The position numbers were made by a program, and so were the translations under genes. A stretch of DNA of 42,722 bases. Source: Pseudomonas sp. GTDB lineage: Bacteria > Pseudomonadota > Gammaproteobacteria > Pseudomonadales > Pseudomonadaceae. Positions 8,041 through 16,392 of the stretch are shown here, in pieces. Location of the stretch: contig NZ_JAQGNX010000084.1 in assembly GCF_028293835.1 (NCBI RefSeq), positions 1 through 42,722 of the forward strand, read 5' to 3'. Positions within the stretch are counted from its first letter, which is position 1. Each line of letters starts with the position of its first letter. The notes under the pieces were generated by a model. That model did no database searches. It saw only the letters and a program-made list of their open reading frames with translations, and was not told where the DNA came from.

Positions 8041-9042
8041 TCAGCTCAACACGTCAGCAATGACCGCCACTGTGTCGCCACATTGCACCAATCCCGGAAA
8101 ATGCCGGGCCGCCAGCACCCCACTGCGCCCCGCGCGATATTCCACGGGTGCCACGCCGGTGCGTTTGATGTCGTGAATTCGCGCGACAACCTCACCTTTA
8201 CGAACCCGATCACCGAGATCGCGGCACATCTCCAGCAGCCCGTCATGCTCACTGGCGACAAAGCAACTGCCGTCCGGCATATCAAGCATCACGGTCGCTT
8301 GCAGCTCGACCTTGCCCTCAAGAATTCCCGCATGCACCAGCAGATTGCGCACGCCGCGTTCGGCAATCGCCACGCTGCGGGCGTTGGACGAGCCGCCGCC
8401 GCCCAGCTCAGTGGTGACGAAAATCTTGCCCTGCTGCTCGGCGGCGGTGTCGTACATTGCTCCGGCGTCCAGCTCCAGCATGCGCATGCTGAACGGCGCG
8501 TTGAACGCCTGCATGCCCGCTTCGCACTGCGCCTGCTGCTGCTTGTCCGGCAATACATGGCACGCCGCGAAGGGTAAGAAATCCAGGGTCCGTCCGCCGG
8601 AATGGATGTCCAGCACGATGTCCGCCAAGGGCAGCAAGGTACGGCGGAAATAATCTGCGATCTTCTCCGTGACAGTGCCGTCGGGCTTGCCCGGAAAGCT
8701 ACGGTTGAGATTGCCCTTGTCGATGGGCGAGGTACGGCGCCCGGCATGAAACGCCGGGGTGTTCATGAAAGGAATGATGATGACCCTACCGCTCACTTCT
8801 TGCGCACCCAGACCCTGCGCCAGCTTACTCAGGGCCACCGGCCCCTCGTACTCATCGCCATGATTGCCGCCAGTCAACAACGCCGTGGGACCATTGCCGC
8901 GCTTGATAACGCTGAGCGGAATCATCACTGCGCCCCAGGCCGAATCGTCCCGGGAGTACGGCAGTTTGAGAAAGCCGTGCTGCACGCCGTCGCGATTGAA
9001 GTCCACCGTGGCGCTGATGGGGTTGTCGGATAAATCTTTCAT
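8041..9042 (-). CDS. doeB: N-alpha-acetyl-L-2,4-diaminobutyrate deacetylase (DoeB/EutE)
   Basis: A zinc-dependent deacylase of the succinylglutamate desuccinylase/aspartoacylase family, 333 residues. It releases acetate from N-alpha-acetyl-diaminobutyrate, the product of ectoine ring opening, giving diaminobutyrate. The zinc ligands are visible: His61 and Glu64 in GGNHGDEYEG and His147 in DIHSGG. Arg residues in the NLNRSFPG segment match the substrate-binding loop of the family. The start follows doeA by three bases with AAGGA 7 nt upstream, so the two are probably translationally coupled. Pairing with doeA makes the assignment specific within a broad family. Confidence 0.92.
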   Translation of the reverse strand: MKDLSDNPISATVDFNRDGVQHGFLKLPYSRDDSAWGAVMIPLSVIKRGNGPTALLTGGNHGDEYEGPVALSKLAQGLGAQEVSGRVIIIPFMNTPAFHAGRRTSPIDKGNLNRSFPGKPDGTVTEKIADYFRRTLLPLADIVLDIHSGGRTLDFLPFAACHVLPDKQQQAQCEAGMQAFNAPFSMRMLELDAGAMYDTAAEQQGKIFVTTELGGGGSSNARSVAIAERGVRNLLVHAGILEGKVELQATVMLDMPDGSCFVASEHDGLLEMCRDLGDRVRKGEVVARIHDIKRTGVAPVEYRAGRSGVLAARHFPGLVQCGDTVAVIADVLS

Positions 9043-9045
9043 TGA

Positions 9046-10236
9046 TCAGTCCTTCACGAACAGCTGGCGTGGGACGTTACACAACGTCTCGACACCGGTT
9101 TCAGTGATCAAAATGCTTTCGGTGATCTCAAGGCCCCAATCGTCCATCCAAAGTCCCGGCATGAAGTGAAAGGTCATGCCCGCTTGCAACACGCTGGTGT
9201 CGCTGGGACGCAGGCTCATGGTGCGTTCGCCCCAATCTGGCGGATAACTGATCCCGATCGGGTAACCGCAACGGCTGTCTTTATGAATGCCGAATTTCTC
9301 CAGCACTGAGAAAAATGCTTTGGCCACATCCCCCGTGGTGTTGCCCGGTTTGGCCGCCTCCAGCCCTTTGGCGATGCCTTCGACCACTGCCTTTTCGCCG
9401 TCGAGGAAATGCTGCGGCGGTTTGCCCAGATAGATCGTTCGTGACAGCGGGCAGTGATAACGCTTGTAGCAACCGGCGATCTCAAAGTAGGTGCCGGCGC
9501 CCTTTGCAAACGGCGTGTCGTCCCATGTCAGGTGTGGCGCACTGGCGTCGGTTCCGGTGGGTAGCAGTGGCACGATAGCCGGGTAATCACCACCATGACC
9601 GTCTGCACCGAGGATGCCGGTGCTGTAGATTTCAGCCACCAACTCGTTCTTGCGCATCCCCGGCTCAATACGCTCGTAAATACGCGCGTGCATTTTTTCG
9701 ACAATGCGCGCGGCAATGCGCATGTACTCGATTTCCTTCGGCGACTTAATGGCCCGCTGCCAGTTCACCAGCCCGACGGCGTCCACCAGGGTCGCGTGGG
9801 GCAGATGTTTTTTCAGCGACAGGTAGGCGGCGGCGCTGAAATAGTAGTTGTCCATTTCCACGCCGATGTTGAGCGAACTCCAGCCACGCGGGGCAATGAC
9901 TTCCTTACACAGGTAGTCCATCGGGTGCCGCTCCCGGGACTGCACATAGATATCCGGGTAGCCGACAATGTTGTCGTGCTGCATGAATACCGTGCGTTTG
10001 GCGCCATTGGCGTCCTGACCTCGCCCGTACCAGACCGGTTCGCCGTCCAGCGCCACCAAGACGCACTGATGCACGTAGAACGACCAACCGTCATAGCCGG
10101 TCAGCCAGGCCATGTTCGACGGGTCGGTGACCAACAGTAATTCAACACCCTGCGCTTGCATGGACTGGCGGACTTTGGCCAGACGCTGGGCGTATTCCTC
10201 CCGTGAGAAGGGAAGATTGACGACTATCTGAGACAT
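9046..10236 (-). CDS. doeA: Ectoine hydrolase (DoeA/EutD), M24 peptidase fold
   Basis: Opens the ring of ectoine to N-acetyl-diaminobutyrate, the first committed step. The 396-residue protein has an N-terminal creatinase-like domain (residues about 15-150, with TDPSNMAWLTGYDGWSFYV) and a C-terminal M24 pita-bread domain (about 165-380, with HGGDYPAIVPLLPTG, HLTWDD, and LEITESILITE near the end). Family members that act on ectoine are reported to work without the usual metal pair. ATG 10236 follows GAGAGGG at suitable spacing. It lies 60 bp after eutC and three bases before doeB. The M24 family also includes Xaa-Pro peptidases and creatinase; the tandem with DoeB settles the function. Confidence 0.92.
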   Translation of the reverse strand: MSQIVVNLPFSREEYAQRLAKVRQSMQAQGVELLLVTDPSNMAWLTGYDGWSFYVHQCVLVALDGEPVWYGRGQDANGAKRTVFMQHDNIVGYPDIYVQSRERHPMDYLCKEVIAPRGWSSLNIGVEMDNYYFSAAAYLSLKKHLPHATLVDAVGLVNWQRAIKSPKEIEYMRIAARIVEKMHARIYERIEPGMRKNELVAEIYSTGILGADGHGGDYPAIVPLLPTGTDASAPHLTWDDTPFAKGAGTYFEIAGCYKRYHCPLSRTIYLGKPPQHFLDGEKAVVEGIAKGLEAAKPGNTTGDVAKAFFSVLEKFGIHKDSRCGYPIGISYPPDWGERTMSLRPSDTSVLQAGMTFHFMPGLWMDDWGLEITESILITETGVETLCNVPRQLFVKD

Positions 10237-10296
10237 GCAGATGCCCTCTCTAAATGACGCACTGATTGAAGTTGTTTTGAAATCATGGCGCGGCGC

Positions 10297-11289
10297 TCAA
10301 CCACCGAAACGAAATCCTTTGCCAGCCTGTAACGCTCGTTCAAACGCCAGGTTGGCGATGGCGGTGTCCTGCGCGCCGGTGCCTGTGAGGTCACACAAGG
10401 TGACTTGTCGGTCATCGCTGCGACCCGGTCGCTGACCAGCGACCACCTGGCCCAATTCGACGAAGCGGGTGTCGTCGCTGACAGCATTTGCTTGCAACGC
10501 GTGATGCAACTCACCCAATAACCGGGTCTGGCTCAGGCGGTCAGCAACGTAGAGGTCAACGTTTGCCAGCACTGCTGGGGCAATTTCATTCTTGTGCTCG
10601 GCATCGGCCCCCATGGCTGTGATATGCAGGCCAGGGTGGAGATGGCGGGGTTGAATCAATGGTTCGCGGCTCGGCGTGGAGGTGACGGCGATGTCGACAC
10701 CCTCCATCGCCTCGTCCACGCTGGAACACACTCGGACACTCAGCGCGCCACCATATTGGAGCTCGGCAGCGAAGGCCTCGGCCTTTGCCGCGTTCCGCGC
10801 CCAGATGCGCACCTCGCTGATCGGTCGCACCAGGCGCAGGGCCTGTAATTGCAAACCTGCCTGCTCACCGGCGCCAATCAGTGCGACGCTACGGCTGTCT
10901 TCCCGAGACAACCAGCGTGCAGCAACGGCCCCCGCAGCCGCAGTGCGGATGGCGGTCAGATAACCGTTATCCAGCAGCAAGGCGTCGAGCAAACCGGTCC
11001 GGGCCGAGAGCAACATCATCATGCCGTTGAGGCTCGGCAGCCCAAACGTGGGATTGTCAAAAAAACCAGGGCTGACTTTGATCGCGAACCGATCAAGGCC
11101 AGGCAGATAGGCGGTTTTCACGTCCACCTCGCCATTGTGCTCGGGGATATCCAGGCGCAGGATCGGGGGCATCGCTACGGCCGCAGTTGCCAGCAAAAAG
11201 AAAGCCCGCTCAATGGCGTCGATACTGTCCACGTCCAATGCGATGCAAGCGCGCAGGTCGGCTTCGCTTAACAGAATGACTTCGGCCAT
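10297..11289 (-). CDS. eutC: Ornithine cyclodeaminase-family protein of hydroxyectoine use (EutC)
   Basis: A member of the ornithine cyclodeaminase/mu-crystallin family, 330 residues, cytoplasmic. In ectoine loci eutC is part of the eutABC set thought to convert 5-hydroxyectoine to ectoine; its exact reaction is unproven. Visible: the Lys-containing AIKVSPGFFDN segment, the RTAAAGAVAARWL motif typical of the family, and a Rossmann nucleotide-binding loop ALIGAGEQAGLQLQAL near residues 137-152. I chose ATG 11289 with AGGAG 7 nt upstream; a GTG codon immediately before it is too close to the site. It follows eutB by about 30 bp. Without the operon it would be called only a generic ornithine cyclodeaminase. 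Confidence 0.86.
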   Translation of the reverse strand: MAEVILLSEADLRACIALDVDSIDAIERAFFLLATAAVAMPPILRLDIPEHNGEVDVKTAYLPGLDRFAIKVSPGFFDNPTFGLPSLNGMMMLLSARTGLLDALLLDNGYLTAIRTAAAGAVAARWLSREDSRSVALIGAGEQAGLQLQALRLVRPISEVRIWARNAAKAEAFAAELQYGGALSVRVCSSVDEAMEGVDIAVTSTPSREPLIQPRHLHPGLHITAMGADAEHKNEIAPAVLANVDLYVADRLSQTRLLGELHHALQANAVSDDTRFVELGQVVAGQRPGRSDDRQVTLCDLTGTGAQDTAIANLAFERALQAGKGFRFGG

Positions 11290-11320
11290 CACAGCGCTCC
11301 TTCCACGAAAATAAGATCAC

Positions 11321-12292
11321 TCATTCATTGGCTCCCGCCAACACGCGCTGGTGTTGCTGAACATCGACGTTGCGCCCGCTCACCACCACGACAATGGGAC
11401 CGCGTCGTTCGATCAAGCCGTCCAGCAACGCGCCAATACCCACCGCTGCCGCGCCTTCCACCACTTGCCGCTCTTCGAAGTACGCATGGCGAATGCCGTT
11501 AGCGATGGATGCCTCGTCGACCAGATGCACTTGGTCACACAGGTCGCGGGTCATGGTGAAAGTGAATTGATTGTCCAAACCAATGCCGCCGCCAAGGGAG
11601 TCAGCCAAGGTCGCCAACTCCTCAACGTCTACGGGATGTCCTGCTTCGAGGCTGGCGTGCATGGCTGCGCCGCGTTGCATGCTGATGCCGTGCAGGCGAA
11701 TAGCGGGGTTAACACCTTTCAGAGCGAGAGCAATGCCGCAGAACAGACCGCCTCCAGACAAGGGCACCAGTACCTGGGCCACATCGGGAAGCTGCTCGAT
11801 GATTTCCAGGCCGAGGGTGGCTTGCCCGGCAATGACCGCCGCATGGTCAAACGGTGGCAGCAGGGCAGCGCCCTCAACCGCTGAAATACGCTCGGCTTCA
11901 CGCTGGGCATCGTCCTGAGACTGCCCGACGATGCATACCTGCGCACCTAGATCGCGAATCGCCTGAACCTTGTTCTGAGGGACCAGATGCGAGAGGCAAA
12001 TGGTGGCCTTTACGCCCAGTCGGGATGCGGCGTAAGCAAGAGCGCGGCCGTGGTTACCCGTGGAAGCTGCAACGACGCCCCGCTCTCTGGCTGCTGCATC
12101 GAGTTGCGCAACCGCATTGCTCGCACCGCGCAGCTTGAAACTACCGGTAATCTGCTGCGATTCCAGCTTCAGGTACACCGCCACGCCCATGAGCCTGGAA
12201 AGGCTGGGCGAATATTCCAGCGGCGTCACCCGAACCAGAGACGCAATGCGCTGGCGAGCGAGATAGACATCGTTGAGCTGCAAACCTGGCAT
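11321..12292 (-). CDS. eutB: Threonine dehydratase-like protein of hydroxyectoine use (EutB)
   Basis: A fold-type II PLP enzyme of the threonine dehydratase/serine racemase family, 323 residues. The PLP lysine is Lys53 in TGSFKLRGA; the STGNHGRALAYAA substrate loop and the PLSGGGLFCGIA phosphate-binding Gly-rich loop are intact. In ectoine loci it is proposed to remove water from hydroxyectoine, with EutC and EutA completing conversion to ectoine. There is no C-terminal ACT domain, so it is not a regulated biosynthetic IlvA. First gene of the leftward catabolic operon; a motif shared with the enuR-ehuB region lies 59-74 bp upstream. Confidence 0.87.
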   Translation of the reverse strand: MPGLQLNDVYLARQRIASLVRVTPLEYSPSLSRLMGVAVYLKLESQQITGSFKLRGASNAVAQLDAAARERGVVAASTGNHGRALAYAASRLGVKATICLSHLVPQNKVQAIRDLGAQVCIVGQSQDDAQREAERISAVEGAALLPPFDHAAVIAGQATLGLEIIEQLPDVAQVLVPLSGGGLFCGIALALKGVNPAIRLHGISMQRGAAMHASLEAGHPVDVEELATLADSLGGGIGLDNQFTFTMTRDLCDQVHLVDEASIANGIRHAYFEERQVVEGAAAVGIGALLDGLIERRGPIVVVVSGRNVDVQQHQRVLAGANE

Positions 12293-12350
12293 GACTGCGT
12301 CCCGACCTTGGTGTTGGTCGCAGTCTAAAAGCGCAAAATTGTGCTGATGA

Positions 12351-12366
12351 ATGTACTAGGGCAATT
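12351..12366 (-). promoter_or_regulatory. Candidate EnuR operator upstream of eutB
   Basis: Read leftward, AATTGCCCTAGTACAT matches AATTGTCCTAGTGCAA at 13912-13927 in 13 of 16 positions. It lies upstream of the first catabolic gene and points in its direction. The only other copy I found is in front of ehuB/enuR, the pattern expected of the pathway operator. Confidence 0.55.
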
Positions 12367-12406
12367 TGATGGAAAATCTTTTTCATGCATCGACAGGGCA
12401 ACGCAA

Positions 12407-13804
12407 TTAAAAGTCATGAATACTCGGGTACTGGCCGAAAATCTCGTGCATACCGATCAAGGCCTCACGCATTTCGTCGTCACTGCACTCAGCACCGACA
12501 CACAATCTGACACCCCGCGCCCTGGACACGCCTCGTACAGTGAACGGATCGGGCGATGCAACCGCGATATGGCGCTGACGCAACGTCCGCACCAGACTGT
12601 CCACCTCCCAATGGGGCGGAACGCCCAACCACACATTCAACGCGTTCGGATGCTGCCCAAGAATGTGCTCGCCCAAGTGCTCGCTGACCATTGCCTGTCG
12701 CCCGTTGAGCAACTTACGCTGCATGCGCAACAAGGTATCGGCGCGACCGTCTCGAATCCAGCGGGCGGCGATTTCCGCCATCATCGGCGTTGCCATCCAA
12801 CTATTCACTCGCAGGATGCTTTCCGTGCGCAGGGCCAGACGTTTCGGCACCGTAAGAAAACCAATACGCATCCCGGTCAAAATCGACTTGGTCATGCTGG
12901 TGCAATAAAACGACAGCTCTGGCAGGTAGTGGCTGATGGGTGGCGCGCGACGCTCGTCAAGCAAGGGTCCATAAACGTCATCTTCAATAATATGCACACC
13001 GAAACGCCGGGCGATGTCGGCAATTTCCCTTCGGCGCTTATCGGGCATCAGGCTGGTAGTAGGATTGTTCAGATTGGGTGTGCACACTAACGCGGTAATC
13101 CGCTCGTTGCTGCACATGTCCTCGAAATGCTCAGGGTCAATGCCGAAGCGATCCATCTCAAGACCCTTGAGGGTAAACCCCAGGACCTGAGAGCTGCCGA
13201 TCACGCCATGATCAGTCAGACCTTCGCACAGCACGATGTCATCCGGCCCCGCCAGCGACGCTAACGCCAGAAATATGCCGTGGGCTGCGCCGTTGGTGAT
13301 CAGGATATTGTCACGCTCGACCTTCAGCCCTTGGCGACCGATCCAGTGCGATGCGGCTTCTCGATGAGACTCGAAACCGGCTATGGGGCGACAGGCGCGA
13401 ATCCATGGCTGGTCTTCTTCCTGACTGAGCTCGGCGCAGGTGTCGCGCCAAAAGCGGTCGTGCTCGCGGGTGTGCATGATCCGTGCGGTAGAGAAATCCA
13501 CCAGGGCTCGTTCCGGGCTGTCAAGTATGTAGGTCGCAACTCGATCGCTCATACGTCGCGAGACAAAACTGCCGCGCCCGACCTCGCAACGTACCAGGCC
13601 CTGGCGCTCCAACTCCTTATAAGCATTGGTGACAGTCTGCACGCTGATACCTACGGCGTCGGCCACATGCCGCTGTGGTGGCAGCCGCTGATCGTCTACC
13701 AACACGGCCTTTTCGATATCACTGGCAATCGCCTGCACCAGGATCTTGTACTTGGATTCGCCGCCTCGGGCTTGATCCAGGGCTGCTCGCCATTGCTCCA
13801 TCAT
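12407..13804 (-). CDS. enuR: MocR/GntR-type regulator of ectoine use (EnuR)
   Basis: A 465-residue MocR regulator: an N-terminal winged helix (residues about 15-85, LPPQRHVADAVGISVQTVTNAY) joined to an aminotransferase fold-type I domain (about 105-455). The PLP lysine is Lys306 in TSMTKSILTG, and the Asn/Asp ligands lie in TPNLNNPTT and IIEDDVYG. EnuR represses ectoine genes and is released when ectoine breakdown products (N-acetyl-diaminobutyrate or diaminobutyrate) react with PLP. Start ATG 13804 lies 10 nt after GAGGA; the next codon is also ATG. It is transcribed leftward ahead of eutB (114 bp gap) and divergently from ehuB. The identification is strong because of this location between transporter and catabolic genes. 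Confidence 0.9.
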   Translation of the reverse strand: MMEQWRAALDQARGGESKYKILVQAIASDIEKAVLVDDQRLPPQRHVADAVGISVQTVTNAYKELERQGLVRCEVGRGSFVSRRMSDRVATYILDSPERALVDFSTARIMHTREHDRFWRDTCAELSQEEDQPWIRACRPIAGFESHREAASHWIGRQGLKVERDNILITNGAAHGIFLALASLAGPDDIVLCEGLTDHGVIGSSQVLGFTLKGLEMDRFGIDPEHFEDMCSNERITALVCTPNLNNPTTSLMPDKRRREIADIARRFGVHIIEDDVYGPLLDERRAPPISHYLPELSFYCTSMTKSILTGMRIGFLTVPKRLALRTESILRVNSWMATPMMAEIAARWIRDGRADTLLRMQRKLLNGRQAMVSEHLGEHILGQHPNALNVWLGVPPHWEVDSLVRTLRQRHIAVASPDPFTVRGVSRARGVRLCVGAECSDDEMREALIGMHEIFGQYPSIHDF

Positions 13805-14136
13805 TGCCTGAACGTCCTCATTTAAAAGGTCTGGCTTCGTACCAGCTCAAATGGCCCTTTATAGGGAACAAAACCAAGGTGCACAGCATCCCCCGAGAAT
13901 ACGCCGCAGGCAATTGTCCTAGTGCAATACACTGAGGGGCAGTCCTTTTGTATGCTCGAATCCAAGCCGGAGCAAAACTGCCATCACCCGCAGTCCTACG
14001 TCTCGGCTTGTACTGGAACGGCTCCGCCGTCCGACCGACTTCAAAAAGACGGCTCCGGTACGTTTGCTCTTAGCGTCACTGCCTCCTAACACAGAGCCGT
14101 TTACAACGGGTCCACAAGAAACAGGAGATTTTATCG
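13805..14136. promoter_or_regulatory. enuR-ehuB divergent control region with candidate EnuR sites
   Basis: This 332-bp space has no gene. AATTGTCCTAGTGCAA at 13912-13927 matches the site upstream of eutB. A second, weaker half, GTCCTTTTGTA at 13942-13952, repeats the GTCCT-nn-TG pattern 26 bp further on, so the two form a direct repeat, as is usual for MocR regulators. The rest (about 13975-14110) has short GC-rich repeats such as GACGGCTCCGG with no clear function. Confidence 0.5.
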
Positions 14137-14997
14137 ATGAGCAACTTTGCACACAGCGTCACCACCCCTCTGCGTCGCCTGTTCGTGGCTTGTGCGGTAT
14201 TCGGTCTAGCGGCCAGCGTTCAGGCCGCTACGACATTGGAAACGGTCAAACAGAACAGCGCCATTCGTATCGGCTACGCCAACGAATCGCCGTTTGCCTA
14301 CACCGAAACAGACGGCAAGGTCACCGGCGAATCCCCTGAAATCGCCAAGATCATCTTCACCAAAATGGGCATCAGCAAGGTCGAAGGCGTGCTGACCGAA
14401 TGGGGTTCGTTGATTCCCGGACTACGGGCCGGTCGCTTTGACGTGATCGCTGCGGGTATGTACATCACTCCAGCGCGCTGCAAACAGGTCATTTTCACCG
14501 ACCCGCAGTACCAGTTGCCGGACGCATTATTGGTCGCCAAGGGCAACCCGAAAAACCTCCACAGCTATGAAGACGTCGCCAAGAATCCTGACGTGAAGCT
14601 GGCGATTATGGCCGGGACCGTAAACCTGCAATATGCCCGTGATAGCGGGGTCAAGGATTCGCAAATCCTGCAGGTGCCGGATACCACTGCGCAGCTGCAG
14701 GCCGTGCGCGCCGGGCGTGCCGATGCAGCGGTGGGCACGCAACTGACCATGAAGGGCCTGGCGGGCAAAGGCGGTGACAAGGTCGAGGCCATGACCGAAT
14801 TCAAAGACGATCCTTCCCACATCGGTTACGGCGCCCTTGCCTTCCGTCCGGAAGACAAAGACCTGCGTGACGCGGTCAACGCAGAGTTGAAGAAATGGCT
14901 GGGGACCGAGGCTCACCTTAAAGCGGTCGCGCCATTCGGTTTCGACAAAAGCAACATCACCACCAAGACTGCTGCAGAGCTTTGCGGCCAACCTTGA
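14137..14997 (+). CDS. ehuB: Ectoine/hydroxyectoine ABC importer, periplasmic binding protein
   Basis: A family 3 (polar amino acid type) solute-binding protein of 286 residues. A signal peptide with a hydrophobic core LFVACAVFGLAASVQA is probably cleaved after Ala30. The mature part begins with the usual VRIGY-type strand (IRIGYANESPFAYTE) and contains GRFDVIAAGMYITPAR, typical of ectoine-type binding proteins, where aromatic residues cage the compatible solute. ATG 14137 follows AGGAG at 9 nt. First gene of ehuBCDA, divergent from enuR. A hairpin between ehuB and ehuC may keep the binding protein more abundant than the membrane parts. The ligand is assigned from family resemblance and context. 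Confidence 0.9.
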   Translation: MSNFAHSVTTPLRRLFVACAVFGLAASVQAATTLETVKQNSAIRIGYANESPFAYTETDGKVTGESPEIAKIIFTKMGISKVEGVLTEWGSLIPGLRAGRFDVIAAGMYITPARCKQVIFTDPQYQLPDALLVAKGNPKNLHSYEDVAKNPDVKLAIMAGTVNLQYARDSGVKDSQILQVPDTTAQLQAVRAGRADAAVGTQLTMKGLAGKGGDKVEAMTEFKDDPSHIGYGALAFRPEDKDLRDAVNAELKKWLGTEAHLKAVAPFGFDKSNITTKTAAELCGQP

Positions 14998-15018
14998 TCG
15001 GTCGGGCGTGAAATACGA

Positions 15019-15045
15019 GGGGTGCTGTGCTCATGCACAGCGCCC
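15019..15045 (+). other. Intercistronic hairpin between ehuB and ehuC
   Basis: An 11-bp stem with one G-T pair (GGTGCTGTGC against GCACAGCGCC) closes on a TCAT loop. No T-run follows, so it is not a terminator by itself. Such hairpins after binding-protein genes often protect the upstream message from 3' decay. Confidence 0.55.
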
Positions 15046-15079
15046 ATTCCCTGCGTAAACCGGAATCTCAGGTCGAACC

Positions 15080-15739
15080 ATGGGTGAATTACTTCCGCTG
15101 TTGTTTCAAGGTGCCTGGGTCACGCTCCAGGTCACGTTCTATGGCTCGATACTGGCCATCGTCAGCGCCATTCTCGCAGCGTTGGGACGCTTATCGCCCT
15201 GGACGCCACTTCGCTGGTTCTCCGTCGCTTACATCGAGTTATTTCGTGGCACGTCGCTGCTGGTGCAGTTGTTCTGGCTGTTCTTCGTCCTGCCACTACC
15301 ACCGTTCAACATCGAGCTCAGCCCCTTTGCCGTGGCGATCGTCGGCCTGGGCTTGCACATCGGCGCCTACGGTGCGGAAGTCATGCGCGGCGCCATCAGT
15401 TCGGTTGCCAAAGGCCAATACGAGGCATCGATTGCTCTGAACTTCAGCAAAGCGAAGCGCTTTCGCCGGATCATCCTGCCTCAAGCTCTGTTGGCCGCGA
15501 TTGCGCCTGGCACCAATCTGCTCATCGAATTGTTGAAAAACACCTCCCTGGTATCGCTGATTACCTTGTCGGACCTGAGTTTTCGCGCTCGCCAACTGGA
15601 TCAAGCGACCTTCGAAACCCTGCAAATCTTTAGCTTGGCGCTGGTGATGTACTTCGTCATGGCCCAGGCCATCAACTTTGGCATGCGCTACCTGGAACGC
15701 CGCTTGAGCCGTGGCCGTATGCGCGGAGGACTGTCATGA
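15080..15739 (+). CDS. ehuC: Ectoine/hydroxyectoine ABC importer, permease EhuC
   Basis: An inner-membrane permease of the HisMQ family, 219 residues, with about five hydrophobic helices. The ATPase-docking EAA loop is clear: GQYEASIALNFSKAKRFRRI followed by ILPQAL. The FRGTSLLVQL segment after the second helix is typical of polar amino acid permeases. It starts 82 bp after ehuB and overlaps ehuD by four bases (ATGA). It should pair with EhuD as the transmembrane channel. Confidence 0.87.
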   Translation: MGELLPLLFQGAWVTLQVTFYGSILAIVSAILAALGRLSPWTPLRWFSVAYIELFRGTSLLVQLFWLFFVLPLPPFNIELSPFAVAIVGLGLHIGAYGAEVMRGAISSVAKGQYEASIALNFSKAKRFRRIILPQALLAAIAPGTNLLIELLKNTSLVSLITLSDLSFRARQLDQATFETLQIFSLALVMYFVMAQAINFGMRYLERRLSRGRMRGGLS

Positions 15740-16392
15740 ACCTGTTCGACTGGCATTACGCACTGCAAATACTGCCGGATCTGTTGCGGGCCTCCGTTAA
15801 TACGCTGGGAATCACGCTGATCGGCTTCATGATCGCCATTGTGCTGGGGCTGTTCCTTGCCATTGGCAGGCGCAGCAAACGTATCTGGCTGTCGTGGCCG
15901 ACGACGCTGACGATTGAGTTCATTCGCAGCACGCCGCTGCTGATTCAGGTGTACTTCCTGTATTACGTGCTGCCCAACTACGGCCTGAGCATGAGCGCGA
16001 TGCAAGTGGGTGTCGTCGGTATCGGCGTGCATTACGCCTGTTATATCGCAGAGGTTTACCGTGGCGGGCTGGACGCCGTACCTCGCGCGCAATGGGAAGC
16101 GGTCACCGCGTTGAATATGAGTCCCTACATTGCTTATAGAAATATCATCTTGCCCCAGGCGCTGCAGCCTATTCTGCCGCCGCTCGGCAACTACCTGATC
16201 GCTATGCTCAAGGACACCCCGGTGCTGTCGGCGATTACCGTGGTGGAAATCATGCAGCAAGCAAAAAACATCGGATCAGAAACGTTTCGTTATTTAGAGC
16301 CGATCACTATGGTTGGTCTGTTCTTCCTGGCCTTGAGCGTCATTCTGGCCTACCTGGTACGGCGCCTCGAATTGCGCATGGAGCTACGCTAA
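15736..16392 (+). CDS. ehuD: Ectoine/hydroxyectoine ABC importer, permease EhuD
   Basis: The second HisMQ-family permease, 218 residues, with about five membrane helices and a matching EAA loop (AQWEAVTALNMSPYIAYRNI followed by ILPQAL). The segment IEFIRSTPLLIQVYFLYYVLP after helix two is the family signature. It overlaps ehuC by four bases and shares one base with ehuA (TAATG), so all three are probably co-translated. Symbols C and D are given by order; the two could be swapped without changing function. Confidence 0.87.
   Translation: MNLFDWHYALQILPDLLRASVNTLGITLIGFMIAIVLGLFLAIGRRSKRIWLSWPTTLTIEFIRSTPLLIQVYFLYYVLPNYGLSMSAMQVGVVGIGVHYACYIAEVYRGGLDAVPRAQWEAVTALNMSPYIAYRNIILPQALQPILPPLGNYLIAMLKDTPVLSAITVVEIMQQAKNIGSETFRYLEPITMVGLFFLALSVILAYLVRRLELRMELR

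Noticed and set aside
11321..12292. eutB as a biosynthetic threonine dehydratase (ilvA)
   Set aside because: No ACT regulatory domain, only 323 residues, and it sits at the head of the ectoine operon.
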